A stretch of 64,000 bases of DNA from Sipunculus nudus. Its lineage: Eukaryota > Annelida > Sipuncula > Golfingiida > Sipunculidae. The notes beneath the pieces were generated by a model, which worked only from the letters and a program-made list of their open reading frames with translations, did not search any database and was not told the DNA's origin. The position numbers and the translations under genes were made by a program. The DNA is taken from assembly GCA_026874595.1 (NCBI GenBank), contig CM049306.1:22863019-22927018 (forward strand), written 5' to 3'. This document shows, piece after piece, positions 1-12,499 of the stretch (position 1 is its first letter; each line of letters opens with the position of its first letter).

Positions 1-1683
1 CATAATTTTAGCATCTTTCAGCTTAAAAATGTTTTATGATGAAAGTCTCAAGCTGAATGGTTTAATTATTCACAAGAATTATCCTAGGGTAGGGTTCTCT
101 CAATTGTATAAGAATATATTGGGTTCATTAATTTTTGGTAGAGTCATAGAAAGCTGAAATGGTCTTGTGGTCATTAGTAAGCCTATTTCAAACTGAGGGC
201 TGCAATAGTCTTCTTCGGCAAAACTATTGTTACATTTTCTGTAACATTGCACGAAAATTATCCTTAGGTGGCCTTTGTTCAAGTTTACTTAAATGATTTT
301 GGCAGAATTATTGGTCCTTTACAATTATAGGACTGTGAGATATTTGGTAAACAAAGCTAGTAATTTTATTGTATCATCAAACTGAGCTATTTGGGTATGC
401 AAGCAGAACTGTACAGGTAACATGAATAATTTGTTTCCATATTCAGCTTATGTGTAAGATAAATCAATGAATAAAATATATCCATGTTCTGATTTTGCTT
501 TCAAAAGGTATCTGTTATTATTTTCAGCATTTTGATCAAAAATCTTGTGAATATGCAGCTTGAAAAAAAAGTATTGTAAACAACTCCTTCAGTATGTATA
601 AACAGATTTGGCAACATGACAAGTTTTTGTCTGTATTTTTAAATAGCTTGGCAGACTGCCAACTGTTTCAAACTTGGCAACAGGCTAAGTTTCAGTCTGG
701 ATCTATTTATGGCTTTGGGACACTGGCAACTGTAAAAGATTCTGCAACAGGTCAAGAGTTCACTCATTGCCGCCAGGTACAGGTCAAGAGTTCATTCATT
801 GTTGTAGCTGCACCTGCCAGTTTGCTTCACTTGACTTAGGGCAACTGCCTCGACCTGAAATGTACTTGAAATATAATGGTCAAGCATGTTATCATGGAAG
901 CATTTTACCTGATGTTTATCTAATTGCACAGGTTCGCATCAGGCCTGTAGGCCTTGTTATAGAATACATTGAAGCAATTTTTCTCAGTAGTGGATTGGTT
1001 TCTTGGCCTGATGTTTTGCATTTTCATCCATCTTTGGTAGATTTCTCATAAACAAGACTAGTGGCACCACCTGCATTCATGTATTTGTAGAATACGTTTT
1101 AGCATTTATCGCAGGGCTGGTTTGTGTATCTGGTTGAAATTTCACGTCCATAAATTGCGGATACCTCCATCTTGTACACAAACCTGCTGGCCCCACCTAC
1201 AATCGTTTTCACATAGCATAGATAAATCAAAGACCAGACAGGTGGTGCCACCTTCTTTTCATTTTTGTAGAATATATTGCCCTTTTTTAGGGGTGATTTG
1301 ATGTATTCACCTGAAAATTTGCATGTCCACAGATCTTGGAATAGTTTATCTTGTACACAAGACTGCTTTGACCATTTACATTCAATTTTACCTTGTATCC
1401 ATCTGTAGATCTATTTTTGCATGGTGTAAATTGCACATATTTGGTGCCACAAATTTGGAGTCATGTCAGGAACATTCAATACCTTACTTTACCCATGCCT
1501 CTGTGATATGGTGGATACATGTCCACAATTTTCAATTGCCCATTTTATAGTTTCTTAATCACCCACTATCAATCACAGTAATTCACAGAGTGCACATTAG
1601 ACCCCAGGGTCTCTTGATTACATAACTAATTATCTTCATATCTGATAAAAAATATGCTGATCAAATGTGTTTCAATTTTACAG
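1..1683. repeat. Diverged dispersed repeats upstream of the WD40 exons
   Basis: No coding exon was recognised here, although this is probably intron of the WD40 gene that follows. Bases 11-126 match 3444-3550 at many positions (shared words such as CACAAGAATTATTC and TAAGAATA.ATTGGG). Bases 927-958 match 7285-7317 with one mismatch. Bases about 1040-1560 look like an old, decayed relative of the satellite at 3718-7040: they keep GTGGCACCACCTGCATTCA, CACCTGAAA.TTTGCA and TTGTACACAA blocks at similar spacing. Short ORFs in this stretch are not credible genes. Confidence 0.6.
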
Positions 1684-2574
1684 GCCATGCCCATCCTGTC
1701 CATTGAGCCTGGGACGGGGTACCTGTTCTCAGCCAAATGGTCACCGGTGCGCCCTCTGGTGTTTGGTGTGGCAAGTGAGACTGGGAAGCTATTGTTGTAT
1801 GATCTGAAAGTAAAGAGAGCAGCACCTGCACAGGTCATTGAGTGCTCAGAGAAGAAGAATCCACTCTTTAGCATGCAGTTTAATTCTAAACAGTAAGTTT
1901 TGTATCAACATTTGATTATTGACAATGGTTTTATGTTTCCAATGGAAAACATAACATAGTTAGGATAGATTAGGCAATAATTGTTCCCAAGAACAAGAAC
2001 AATGTTTTTTTTAGGAAAAAGCAGATATACAGTTTAAATTTTAAATTACAAACTTGAGCTTCATAAAATATTTTGCCCAAAATAGAAAGGTGTCCGTGTC
2101 AGAGAGATTATTCCTCAGAATCTACTTTTCACAAGACCACTTGTAATATTTGTAAAAGAGAGGCGTCTGTAATAAAGGAGGTGCTCATGTGGAGAGGTTT
2201 CCCTATATTTATGTCATTTTGTAAAAATCTTGGCTTTTTATTTTACTTGTAAATATATAACGGTAATAAATGAATCCCTGTTCATGCATAAATAAACCAC
2301 AAATACTCTTTATGTTTTATAAATTACTTATTCATCTGGGGGCCACAAACCCGTTTTTACACAATGATCTTTTTAGTTAACTTCAGTAACAGACAGTGTA
2401 AATTTTCTTGTGCATGTGCATAAGCCTTCTCTTTTGTTCTGCAGGAAGCAGTTGGTAGCAACAGGAGATGAACTGGGATATGTACAGATCTGGAAACTCG
2501 GAGCTGATCTGACCGAGCAGGGAACTAAAGAGACGGAGATGTTGGATGAACTGGCTAGTAGTGTACTTGAATAA
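1684..2574 (+). CDS. DYNC2I2: WD40-repeat dynein-2 intermediate chain, C-terminal exons (DYNC2I2/WDR34-like), partial
   Basis: Two exons are seen, 1684-1892 and 2445-2574 (stop TAA 2572-2574); the 5' part lies outside the window or was not recognised. The acceptor is TTTTACAG before 1684, the donor is GTAAGT at 1893, and the next acceptor is TTCTGCAG before 2445; a split CA|G codon keeps the frame. The peptide (112 residues) has two WD40 blades: one around WSPVRPLVFGVASETGKLLLYDL and, in the second exon, VATGDELGYVQIWKL. It ends LTEQGTKETEMLDELASSV. From family knowledge, WDR34 ends with a similar IWxL...TEQG...E..DLD.LA stretch. That protein is an intermediate chain of cytoplasmic dynein-2, which drives retrograde intraflagellar transport in cilia. 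Assignment among WD40 dynein chains rests on this short tail, so WDR60 or an axonemal chain is less likely but possible. Confidence 0.75.
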
Positions 2575-2770
2575 AGAACATCATTGACTACAGTGACACA
2601 ATAAACAAACAGCACAGGGACCAGCTGATGACCTTGTATCATTCATCCCAGGTTTTTGCTGCAGGTTTCAAACTAGATGAATCTATGTTATATATTTGAA
2701 GATGACTTTCATGTATCTCCGTCCAATGTTATTTCTAATATGCTAATGTTGATATTAATGTATTTATTTC

Positions 2771-2776
2771 AATAAA
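2771..2776 (+). terminator. Polyadenylation signal of the WD40 gene
   Basis: AATAAA lies about 200 bases after the stop at 2574, followed within 20-40 bases by T-rich sequence, as expected for the mRNA 3' end. An AATAAA also overlaps the stop itself (2570-2575), too close to be the main signal. Confidence 0.6.
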
Positions 2777-2799
2777 TATAATTGTCTTATAAATACTGT

Positions 2800-3717
2800 T
2801 GATTTTATTTCATTGCTTATCAGAAACACTTTCACATTTTGAGGTCATATTTATTAACAGCAAACCCTGCTGGGCTCAATCTCTTTAAAAAAGGTGATTG
2901 GAGTGTAAAGTTTTTAGCGAACCTGTGAGTGTTGTCTGTCAGCAGTCCGCCGTAAGCCGTCCGCCGTCCAGGGCTGGCTTTCTGCCGTCCATGGCTGTAA
3001 GTCGGAAACCGTCGGAGCTAGCAGCTCAAAATTACATGTAAGAATTGGTCACATGTGAAACTTGGTGCCCTGGAGCTTATTATAAGCTGTCTGCATTAAT
3101 TTAGATTTTATAGAGAAAAAGCTTAAAAACCTTCAAAAATCTTCTTCTCTGAAACTGTCCAGCCAAATTGTAGAATATTATACAGAAATGATCCCTGGAA
3201 CAATCTCTCTCAAGTTTGTTGGAATGGTTCCAGTTCAGAGATTTTTGGCCGAGTTACAGGAGGTTGAACTTAGTCATCTGTCCATAAAAGCACACTAAAA
3301 TTAAAATCTCAGAAAAGGCTAGAGCTATAATCACCAAATTTTATACCAATGTTTGTCACATATGTCATATCTGATTTTGAGGTATTGGTGGCACCACCTA
3401 CATTGATGTGTTTTTTACAAGCGAAAATGTAATTTTAAACTCTTCTAGCTTATACACTGATTTATGATGAAACTGTTAAGCTGATTGGTTTAAACTTCAC
3501 AAGAATTATTCAATGGTAGGGTTTTGCCAGTTTTATAAGAATAGATTGGGAAAATACAGTTTTAAAAAAACATTGTAGCCAATTGAAAAAGGCTGTCTGT
3601 ATTTAAAAACATATTTGACAACATACTGAGTTTCAGCAGCCAAGTCAAGAGGTCACTCAGTACAAACAGGTGGGGTCCAAACATCACCATGGCAACTAAC
3701 CTGGCTCTAGGGGGGTG
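2800..3717. repeat. Intergenic dispersed repeat with CCGTCC-rich patch
   Basis: Bases 2938-3015 are rich in GTCCGCCGT/CCGTCC words. Bases 3340-3420 contain GGTGGCACCACCTACATT, related to the satellite core downstream. Bases 3444-3550 are a second copy of the repeat at 11-126. No gene is seen. Confidence 0.55.
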
Positions 3718-6700
3718 TCTAGACAATGTTTAGATGCAGAATTCCCAGATTATTGGAACTATATCTTTCAACTGTTTGAAAAAAATTGGTTTGCATTTTA
3801 AGCGAATTGGTTTTATTATCAGGTCACGTGAACTGCTGCGCCCTCATTTTTGGTTGACCTCTGACCTTTCCTCGCTGCCCAGGGTCTATTTGTGTGTCTG
3901 TTTCCACACATAAACCCGCATAACTCAGGAAATGTTTGACCGATCAGGCTAAAAATTTTGCACAAATGTAGCCCTGCGATAGCTTTATAACATACACTAA
4001 AAATGGTGGCGCCACCTGCAACCATTTTTGCACAGACATCCAAGCTCATATCTCTGGAACTGCTTGACCGATTGGGCCAAAATTTTGCATGTGTATAGAT
4101 CCCACAAAGCTCTTCATCATAGGCAAAACTGGTGGCGCCAACTGCAACCATTTATGCACAGCATCCATCTGTTCATCTGCCTTGGGATAATATCTCTCCT
4201 ATCTCAGCAGTGGTTTGACTTATCCACCTGAAATTTTGCAGGTTTATACATCCTGGACAGCTTTCTCGATTTTATTACAGGTGGCGCCACCTACATTCAC
4301 GTTTACTCTGCAGACATCCAAGCTCATATATCAGAAACCGTTTGACTGATTGGGCCAAAATTTTGCATGTGTATAGATCTCACATAGCTGTCATAGGCAA
4401 AACTGGTGGCTCCACCTGCAATCATTTTTGTACAGCGTCCATCTGTTCATCTGCCTTGGGATAATATTACTCATATCTCAGCAGTGGTTTGACTTTTCCA
4501 CCTGAAATTTTGCAGGTTCATACATCCTTGACAGCTTTCTTGATTTTATGAGAGGTTGCGCCACCTACATTCATGTGTACTCTGCAGACATCCAAGCTCA
4601 TATCTCAGGAACCGTTTGACCGATTGGGCAAAAAATTTGCATGTGTATAGACCTCATATAGCTTTTCGTCATAAGCAAAACTGGTGGCGCCACCTGCAAC
4701 CATTTATGCACAGCATCCATCTGTTCATCTGCCTTGGCGTAAAATCACTCATAACTCCGCAGTGGTTTACCATATCCACCTGAAATTTTGCAGGTTTATA
4801 CATCCTGGACCGCCTTCTCGATTTTATGACAGGTGGCGCCACCTACATTCATGTTTACTTTGCAGAAATCCAAGCTCACATCACGGGAACCGATCTCACA
4901 TAGCTCTTCATCATAGGCAAAACTGGTGGGGCAACCTGCAACTATTTTTGCACAGCGTCCATCTGTTAATCTGCCTTGGGATGATATTTTTGCAGGTTTA
5001 TACATCCTGGACAGCTTTCTTGATTTTATGACAGGTTGCGCCACCTACATTCATGTGTACTCTGCAGACATCCAAGCTCATATCTCAGAAAGCGTTTGAC
5101 CGATTGGGCCAAAACTTTTTATGTGTATAGATCTCACATCGCTCTTCGTCACAGACAAAACTGGTGGCGCCACCTGCAACCATTTATGCACAGCATCCAT
5201 CTTTTCATCTGCCTTGGCGTAAAATCACTCATAACTCAGCAGTGGTTTACCATATCCACCTGAAATTTTGCAGGTTTATACATCCTGGACCGCCTCCTCG
5301 ATTTTATGACAGTTGGCGCCAACTACATTCATGTTAACTTTGCAGACATCCAAGCTCATATATCGGGAACCGTTTGACCGATTGGGCCAAAATTTAGCAT
5401 GTGTATAGATCTGACATAGCTCTTCATTATAGGCAAAACTGGTGGCGCCACCTGCAACCATTTTTGCACAGCGTCCATCTATTCATCTGCCTTGGGATGA
5501 TATCACTCATATCTCAGCAATGGTTTGACTTATCCACCTGAAATTTTGCAGGTTTATACATCCTGGACAGCTTTCTCGATTTTATGACAGGTGGCGCCAC
5601 CTACATTCACGTTTACTCTGCAGACATCCAAGCTAATATCTCGGGAACTGTTTGACCGATTGGGCCAAAATTTTGCATGTGTATAGATCTCACATAGCTC
5701 TTCATCTTAGGCAAAACTTGTGGTGCTACCTGCAACCATTAATGCAAAGCGCCTATCTGTACATCTGCCTTGGGATGATATCACTCATATCTCAGCAGTG
5801 GTTTGACTTTTCCGCCTGAAATTTTGCAGGTTTATGCATCCAGGACAGCTTACTTGATTTTCTGACAGGTGGCGCCATCTACATTCACGTTTACTCTGCA
5901 GACACCCAAGCTGATATCTTGGGAACTGTTTGACCGATTGGGCCAAAATTTTGCATGTGTAAAGATCTCACATAGCTCTTCATCATAGGCAAAACTGGTG
6001 GCGCCATGTGCAACTATTTATGCACATAATCCATCTATTCATCTGCCTTGGGATAATATCACTCATATCTCAGCAGTGGTTTGACTTTTCTACCTGAAAT
6101 TTTGCAGGTTTATACATCCTGGACAGCTTTCTTGATTTTATGACAGGTGGCGCCACCTACATATTCACGTGTACTCTGCAGACATCCAAGCTCATATCTC
6201 AGGAACCGTTTGGCCGATTGGGCCAAAATTTTGCATGTGTATAGATCTCACATAGCTTTTCATCATAGGCAAAACTGGTGGCGCCACGTGCAACTATTTA
6301 TGCACATAATCCATCTATTCATCTGCCTTGGGATAATATAACTCATATCTCAGCAGTGGTTTGACTTATCCACCTGAAATTTTGCAGGTTTATACATCCT
6401 GGACCGCCTTCTCGATTTTATGACAGGTGGCGCCACCTACGTTCATGTTTACTTTGCAGACATCCAAGCTCATATATCGGGAACCATTTGACCGATTGGG
6501 TCAAAATTTTGCATGTGTATAGATCTCACATTGCTCTTTATCATAAGCAAAACTGGTGGCGCCACCTGCAACCACTTATAAACACCGTCCATCTGTTCAT
6601 CTGCCTTGAGATAAAATCACTCATATCTCAGCAGTGGTTTGACGTTTCCACCTGAAATTTTGCAGGTTCATACATCCTGGACAGCTTTCTTGATTTTATG

Positions 6701-7040
6701 ACAGGTGGCGCCACCTACATATTCACGTGTACTCTGCAGACATCCAAGCTCATATCTCAGGAACCGTTTGACCGATTGGGCCAAAATTTTGCATGTGTAT
6801 AGATCTCACATAGCTTTTCATCATAGGCAAAACTGGTGGCGCCACGTGCAACTATTAATGCACATAATCCATCTATTCATCTGCCTTGGGATAATATAAC
6901 TCATATCTCAGCAGTGGTTTGACTTATCCACCTGAAATTTTGCAGGTTTATACATCCTGGATAATTTTCTCGATTTTATGACAGGTGGCACCACCTACAT
7001 TCACGTTTACGCTGCAGACTTCCATGCTAATATGCAACAC
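3718..7040. repeat. Satellite-bearing element, copy A: about 12 tandem ~278-bp units
   Basis: Marker CATCCAAGCT recurs at about 4037, 4315, 4589, 4867, 5069, 5347, 5635, 5904, 6184, 6461, 6741 and 7018. Spacing is about 270-288 bases except one shortened unit (4867-5069). Each unit carries the near-palindrome AGGTGGCGCCACCT, the block CACCTGAAATTTTGCAGG and TTGGGCCAAAATTTTGCA. A non-repeated leader at 3718-4010 begins TCTAGACAATGTTTAGATGC and matches the inverted copy at 29930-31085, so the whole is one mobile-element family with an internal array. The mechanism is not shown by the sequence; molluscan Helitron-like elements with central tandem arrays are a known parallel. About 60-codon ORFs repeat on the minus strand of the units but have no sign of being genes. 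Confidence 0.9.
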
Positions 7041-8187
7041 ACCTCACTCTATTCCCCTTGCCACTTAATCCATGCCTCACTTCACCCGTCCTACTCTGAT
7101 TTCTGCGGATACACATAGTCGCTTGTCGACTATCCATATTCTAGTTTCAAAATGTCATAGTCTGAAACTTGCAGGTCCGAAATGTTCATATTGCTTAAAT
7201 TTTATTGACTAAGGTAGATATTCAGGACTTAAAGGATCAATATTAAATTTTAAAAATAAACCTCCATTCATACTCCCAAACTTTGCACAGGTTCGCATTA
7301 GGCCTGTAGGCCTTGTTCCAGATTATTAGAGTTTTGTCCCACCCTGCTTCATATGTTCTTGATGGTTAAGTTAAACTTCAGATTTCTAATTAGATGACCA
7401 TGAAAAATACAAAAGAGAAAGCCTGTTACACTTAGAACGTAAGTAATTTTTATGATGGGGCAGTTTGATCCCAGTGGCACCACCTGTATTTCAGATAATG
7501 CACTTTTGTCATGTTTTTCTCTTGTAACATGCGTCTTACAACCAATTAGTATCACCACTCCATGTGTCCTAATCATCATATAAATTCAAAGAATATATGA
7601 TGAATCAAAGAAGAACAATCATGAAAAAATAATTATGTGGCATTTAAAATATATCAGGTTATCTTAAGCTTGAAACTGCCCACCACTCATAAGACATCTC
7701 TAGAGTGAATTCATGGGTTAACTTTAAATGTTTAATAAATAGTGGTCTTAAAAACGCCCCAGATATCAGCCCTTTATGATTTAAATGAAACATTCAATAT
7801 ATATCCACCACATAAAGGTTGGCAAGCGAGGGTGAATGGATAACTTCCTTCAATTCCCAGTAATTTTCCTTAAAATAATATAACATTGGGAGAATAGAAA
7901 AAAGTCAGTACGTTCCATTCTACGATTAATTCTACTATTAGGACCATGAATGAAAAATAATTTTTAAACTTAACAAAAGCCCAACTGGTTTGTAAATTAT
8001 ACCAAAATTACCAGTGATGATGCAAATGCTTATTTAATGTAGAACGTTTCAGATAGTGACTTTCAGACAAGTATGTATTGGACGAGGACATGCATGAGTA
8101 GGACAGTTTGGACAGGTTTTCTTTTTTTTTTGCATGGAAGGACATTCTGGATGTAGGACAAAAGCACTACTGGAAAGAAGCTCCCCA
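7041..8187. other. Intergenic, AT-rich, no gene seen
   Basis: Apart from the dispersed word at 7285-7317 (GCACAGGTTCGCATTAGGCC, shared with 927-958), nothing recognisable is seen. A run of T lies at 8122-8131. Short ORFs here lack homology or splice context. Confidence 0.5.
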
Positions 8188-8400
8188 GGTAAAGAGCCCC
8201 CTAACTTAATGGTAAAGAGTACAACCCCCCCCCCCCCGGTAAAGAGCCCCCTAACTTAATGGTAAAGAGTACAACCCCCCCCCCCCCCCGGTAAAGAGCC
8301 GCCTAACTTAATGGTAAAGAGTACAACCCCACTCCCCCCCCCCCCCCGGTAAAGAGCCGCCTCACTTAATGGTAAAGAGTACAACCCCCCCCCCCCCCTC
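8188..8400. repeat. Minisatellite with poly-C tracts, four units
   Basis: Four units of 50-58 bases begin at about 8188, 8238, 8290 and 8348. Each holds GGTAAAGAGCC.CCT.ACTTA, then ATGGTAAAGAGTACAAC and a run of 12-17 C. Within a unit the word GGTAAAGAG is itself repeated. Length differences between units lie mainly in the C runs. Confidence 0.9.
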
Positions 8401-9230
8401 CCTATATAAATTATTATAATTTATTTTATTCTGACCAAACAACTAAAAGAATTTGTGCTAAATTTACATAATACATACCTTTGTAAAATACATTGTGTAT
8501 GTTTTTATAAATAAAACTGGGACTCAAATACAAGGGAAGGGTTTTAGAAAGCGTTATGTCCGTGACACTGTGAAGATTAATCCCTAGTCAGATCATAGAT
8601 TATAGCGCTACAATTAAGGTCATGTTTTCCATAATCATTCTGGTGAAACAGATCCTTTGACACTATCCTATGGGCATGCTTTACCAATCAACATATAAAT
8701 GAGACTATTTGCTATTTCTGAAAAAAGTAGCCCATGGTTGGAATAAAAAAAAAGTTAGACCTGCTTTATAAAGGTATTACCCGTGTCTTTACAAGAACTT
8801 TAAATAATTTCCTGACATAGACATATATATTACATAGAATAGTAATTTCGACTTGGTCAATATTATAGGGATCAGGGATTTACAATGGGGATTAATATTG
8901 GATTAATCATCTTAAAATAACCATTTTATATACAATGAATTATGCATTTAGTTCACATCTTCCTGTCAAAGCACATCTCATTTGTATGTAAAAGGCCATG
9001 GAATAAAGCTTCCACCGATGAGGGAATGAAGATCTGTCAGCAATCCATCGACACGGTCTGAAATAAGAGTGATCGGAAACTACGATCAAAGTATTTTTGG
9101 ATTAACATAAACGAAGCGTTATCCATCAGAGGTCGCTTTAAAAAAGAGTAAACAAGATATCACGACGTATTTAACTCTCGGATTGTCGCTTTGTTCAGAC
9201 TTTATACTTCATTGTGACAAACTCGTTAAA
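8401..9230. other. Intergenic, AT-rich, no gene seen
   Basis: No repeat family, RNA gene or plausible exon was recognised. It is part of the roughly 4-kb relatively repeat-poor region upstream of the bHLH gene. Confidence 0.45.
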
Positions 9231-9400
9231 TCAAACCCAGTTCGAGCACAGCTTTGTTATTTCAGTAATGATCAAATCCCAGGTGGACAAACCAGGCAGC
9301 ATAGGCCACTGATCTCGTTAATCAACAAAGGTATTTCTCTTTGATGTGTTATAACGAGGGTAGAACATAAAGGATTAACTTGACTGATTGCATTTGTTCA
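9231..9400. repeat. Noncoding paralogous block, copy 1
   Basis: This block aligns with 9985-10145. Shared parts in the same order are CACAGCTTT, ATTTCAGTAAT.ATCA, CCCAGGTG.ACA, then CTTTGATGTGTT.T.ACGAGG and ACATA.A.GGATT. The two blocks are direct repeats about 745 bases apart with clear divergence, and neither is coding. Their position 3-4 kb upstream of the bHLH gene makes a cis-regulatory role possible but unproven. Confidence 0.7.
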
Positions 9401-9984
9401 TTGGTTGAGCGGGAATATACATGGAACATATCATAAAAAAGAAGAAAAAAAAATGAAAAATTTATATAATTGTGTTAAATGTATTTCATAATATTACACC
9501 AACTGGAGAATTAATCACCTCACCATGAAATGTCATACTTTGATATTTGTTTGGTAAAATATAACAAATTATTAAACACATTATGCATTAATGACTGTTT
9601 CCACACTTAAAAAAGTTATTATAAATATATAATTAATATTTATTATTAGTATTATCATTTTAATCACTATAATTATAATTTTTATCATCATGTTTTGTCT
9701 GTATCATTTTTATTAGTAGTAGTATTAGTAGTATTAATATTACTTCTGTCGGTAGTAATGTCGGATAATAAATAATATTTCCATAAATACCATGCAGATT
9801 CACGACATTGACACCCCCACCCAAACACTCTTACCCCCCCCCCCCCCTTTCTCTCCCTCTCTATCTCTCTTATTTTTTTCTATTTTATAAATAACATTGA
9901 ATTTGTACAGATTATGAAGATATATACACAGGTGTGAAGGAAATAGTACGTATTTGGATTTATTTTGAGTTGATTCTATGGCAG
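9401..9984. other. Spacer with AT-rich and pyrimidine tracts
   Basis: Contains ATTATTAGT-type low-complexity sequence (9620-9770) and a C run followed by CTCT pyrimidine tract (9835-9870). No gene is seen. Confidence 0.45.
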
Positions 9985-10145
9985 GAGTGGAACACAGCTT
10001 TAATTGATATTTCAGTAATAATCACAGCCCCGGTCCCCAGGTGAACACACAACAATGCATATGTCACTGACTGTCACAGTACAGTTGTTATTCTTTGATG
10101 TGTTGTGACGAGGTCGGGACATACAAGGATTCACCGAGCGCGAAG
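9985..10145. repeat. Noncoding paralogous block, copy 2
   Basis: Direct-repeat partner of 9231-9400 (see that entry): GAACACAGCTTT, TATTTCAGTAATAATCACAG, CCCAGGTGAACACAC, TTCTTTGATGTGTTGTGACG and ACATACAAGGATTCACC correspond in order. The middle part is less conserved. Confidence 0.7.
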
Positions 10146-10868
10146 CAAATATTGATTTATTAAAAGAAAATAGCTCAAAAAGACTGCACATAAAAAGGAA
10201 TTATTTAACCGAATGTTAAATAAAGACATTTCTCGTAATACAGACCTGTAGAGAACTACTTCCTCTTCCAATGAAAATAAACTTTGATTTGAAAAATGTT
10301 TAAATATTCCATGATTCATTAACATTATTGAAATCATTGTTATAAATCTGAAATTTCTATTATTATACCTGATCTTATTTTTATTGTTTATTTTCCTAAT
10401 TATTACTGTTATTGTAATCATCAGCATTGTCAGATTTTTTTTAACTACGACAGGTTATAACTTTTGGATTATTCCCAACCGTGTGCATATAAAACTTGAA
10501 ATCCAGAATCATTCTTATCATATGGATACCTCCATCCTCATTCAATAGACAGTGCCACCAACAGGCCATGGACCTATCTTTTAAAAAATATTTTAAGTAT
10601 AGCAGTACATGTTTATCATTTTATGATCTGAATTGTGTCCTTGTGCTAAACCATATAAACACAAACAAACGCACGACACAACTGCGGTAAGGCCAACATA
10701 TTTCTCCTATTTCAGGAATTGAGTTCCGAGGCTTAAATATTAGGTCCAAAGGGCTGCACTTTCTAAATCGTGTATCCACTGAAATATGTTTAAATCTATG
10801 CATGAATTAAATAAAGTTTCATCATGCAGGGACACGTTCTAACGTAAATTTTCCAGCATTAACCCTTG

Positions 10869-10869
<1 letters not shown>

Positions 10870-10961
<92 letters not shown>
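10870..10961. repeat. Compound microsatellite (TA)n then (GT)n
   Basis: About 34 TA repeats are followed directly by about 12 GT repeats. ORFs read from it are artefacts. Confidence 0.97.
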
Positions 10962-12499
10962 ACCTTTCTATTAATATTTTATTTAGTAGGCCTATGTTAT
11001 ATTCAGATGTATTACTGTTTTCTATGGCTTCTTTCCATGCCAACATTTGTACACTGAAAAATTCATGCAAGCACTTGGAGAATTTGACTGGTGATATACA
11101 TAATTACTGCATTAAGAATTGTAAAATTTGTCATTAGGTCACTTAAAACAATGCTTGCGATTCCTTTTCAGCTAAAATATGAAACTTTTTTATCAAAAGA
11201 ACCGACGTTATTATGGTACCAATTAAATCATCTAGCCTAATTTTAATACTTTATTGCCCGTGACTTTTTACATGCAAAATTTAGACCATTTTGCCTTGTT
11301 TCAAAACACAGTTGATTTGCATGTTGCTCCTATATGTTACTAAACTGACAGTCGTTGCATTCCAATCCCTCCCCATACAAGATTAACATCCGAGCTAGCC
11401 CTGAACTCTAATGAGACACAGCAAATTGAAATTTCTCCTAGTGATCTGTGTCTGGGGAGTCAGACTTCCTGCGACTTGCTTTACTTGTTAAAGACTTATT
11501 GTCATCAAACAGCCTTTGAAGAAACGTGGAGGCCCAGCACCACGGATTAGTCTTTCAGACACAGGTCTAGTTCTTACTCGAGGTGACTGGTGGTATTACG
11601 TAATTGGGGCGGACCGATAAATGGCCGTAACATTCGAATTAAGAATATCCAAGGCCTCCGTGAAATCAATGAAGAATCCATCATAGCCGGGTCACTTGGT
11701 GCAGATCATCTGATAACGACCTCACAGGCAATGCTGAACAAGGAGTGGTCTTGTATGAATGACCAGCTCTCCCAGGGAATACAATACACTGACACTTTCA
11801 CTGCTGTATAGAATTAATATGGCCCATCTGTTTGTAATTGGTTGAGAACCTACACATCGACCAAGAGATCACTGAAATCTTTTCATCTCCCCTGTCACAG
11901 GAAACGCCAGCGTGTGGCATATGAAACTTGGATATATTAAAATGTCAACATAGACTGTCACGGTCATCCTTTCAAAACATTTACCCAGAAATATATATTC
12001 GATAAACAAAATAATAAAAACAAATAAATAATAAAAATAATAATAGGAAGAAGAATAGATGTATATATGTTTCTTTTAAGCATAAATGCTAACATTTAAA
12101 TATTTCTTTTTTTTTTAATTTCCCATATTTATATTCAGTGGCAGTTTATTTTATTTTTCCCAATTGCACAGAAGAAAATGTACATTCATCGTACCAGTCA
12201 CAACTCTCGTATATTTACATGATTAAGGACCTAAATCCCGTTTAGAAATGTGAAAATAAAACTAATTAAAATTATGCAGGAGTTTTATGAGGGCGCACAA
12301 ACAGTCAAAAAGCTACATATGTTTTCAATCTTTAAAGTGTGTTTTAATAGTGGCCTTTGAACATTTGGGAATTAATTTAAAAGAAAACATTAAAAACACA
12401 TGTCAAATGGTTTTCTTTTGTCATGTCAGGTGTATGCAATCACGATACGCACGATGATTAAGATACTAATTTAATCTCTTATTTTCCACATCCTCCTAT
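10962..12499. other. Intergenic, no gene seen
   Basis: AT-rich DNA with a more mixed-composition stretch at about 11340-11810. A 73-codon ORF at 11590-11811 has no recognisable domain or splice context. The position upstream of the bHLH gene would suit distal regulatory DNA, but nothing specific is seen. Confidence 0.4.

Noticed and set aside
5276-5461. Repeated ~61-codon ORFs in the satellite units (minus strand in copy A, plus strand at 29941 and 30220)
   Set aside because: They recur only because the units are tandem copies. Other units have stops or shifts in the same frame, and there is no domain, promoter or splice context.
8188-8400. Regularly spaced repeat that might suggest a CRISPR-like array
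   Set aside because: The spacers are poly-C runs, not unique sequence, and the genome is clearly eukaryotic.
10822-11070. ORFs across the TA/GT microsatellite (both strands), also 31754-32023
   Set aside because: Dinucleotide repeats lack stop codons in some frames and create false ORFs.
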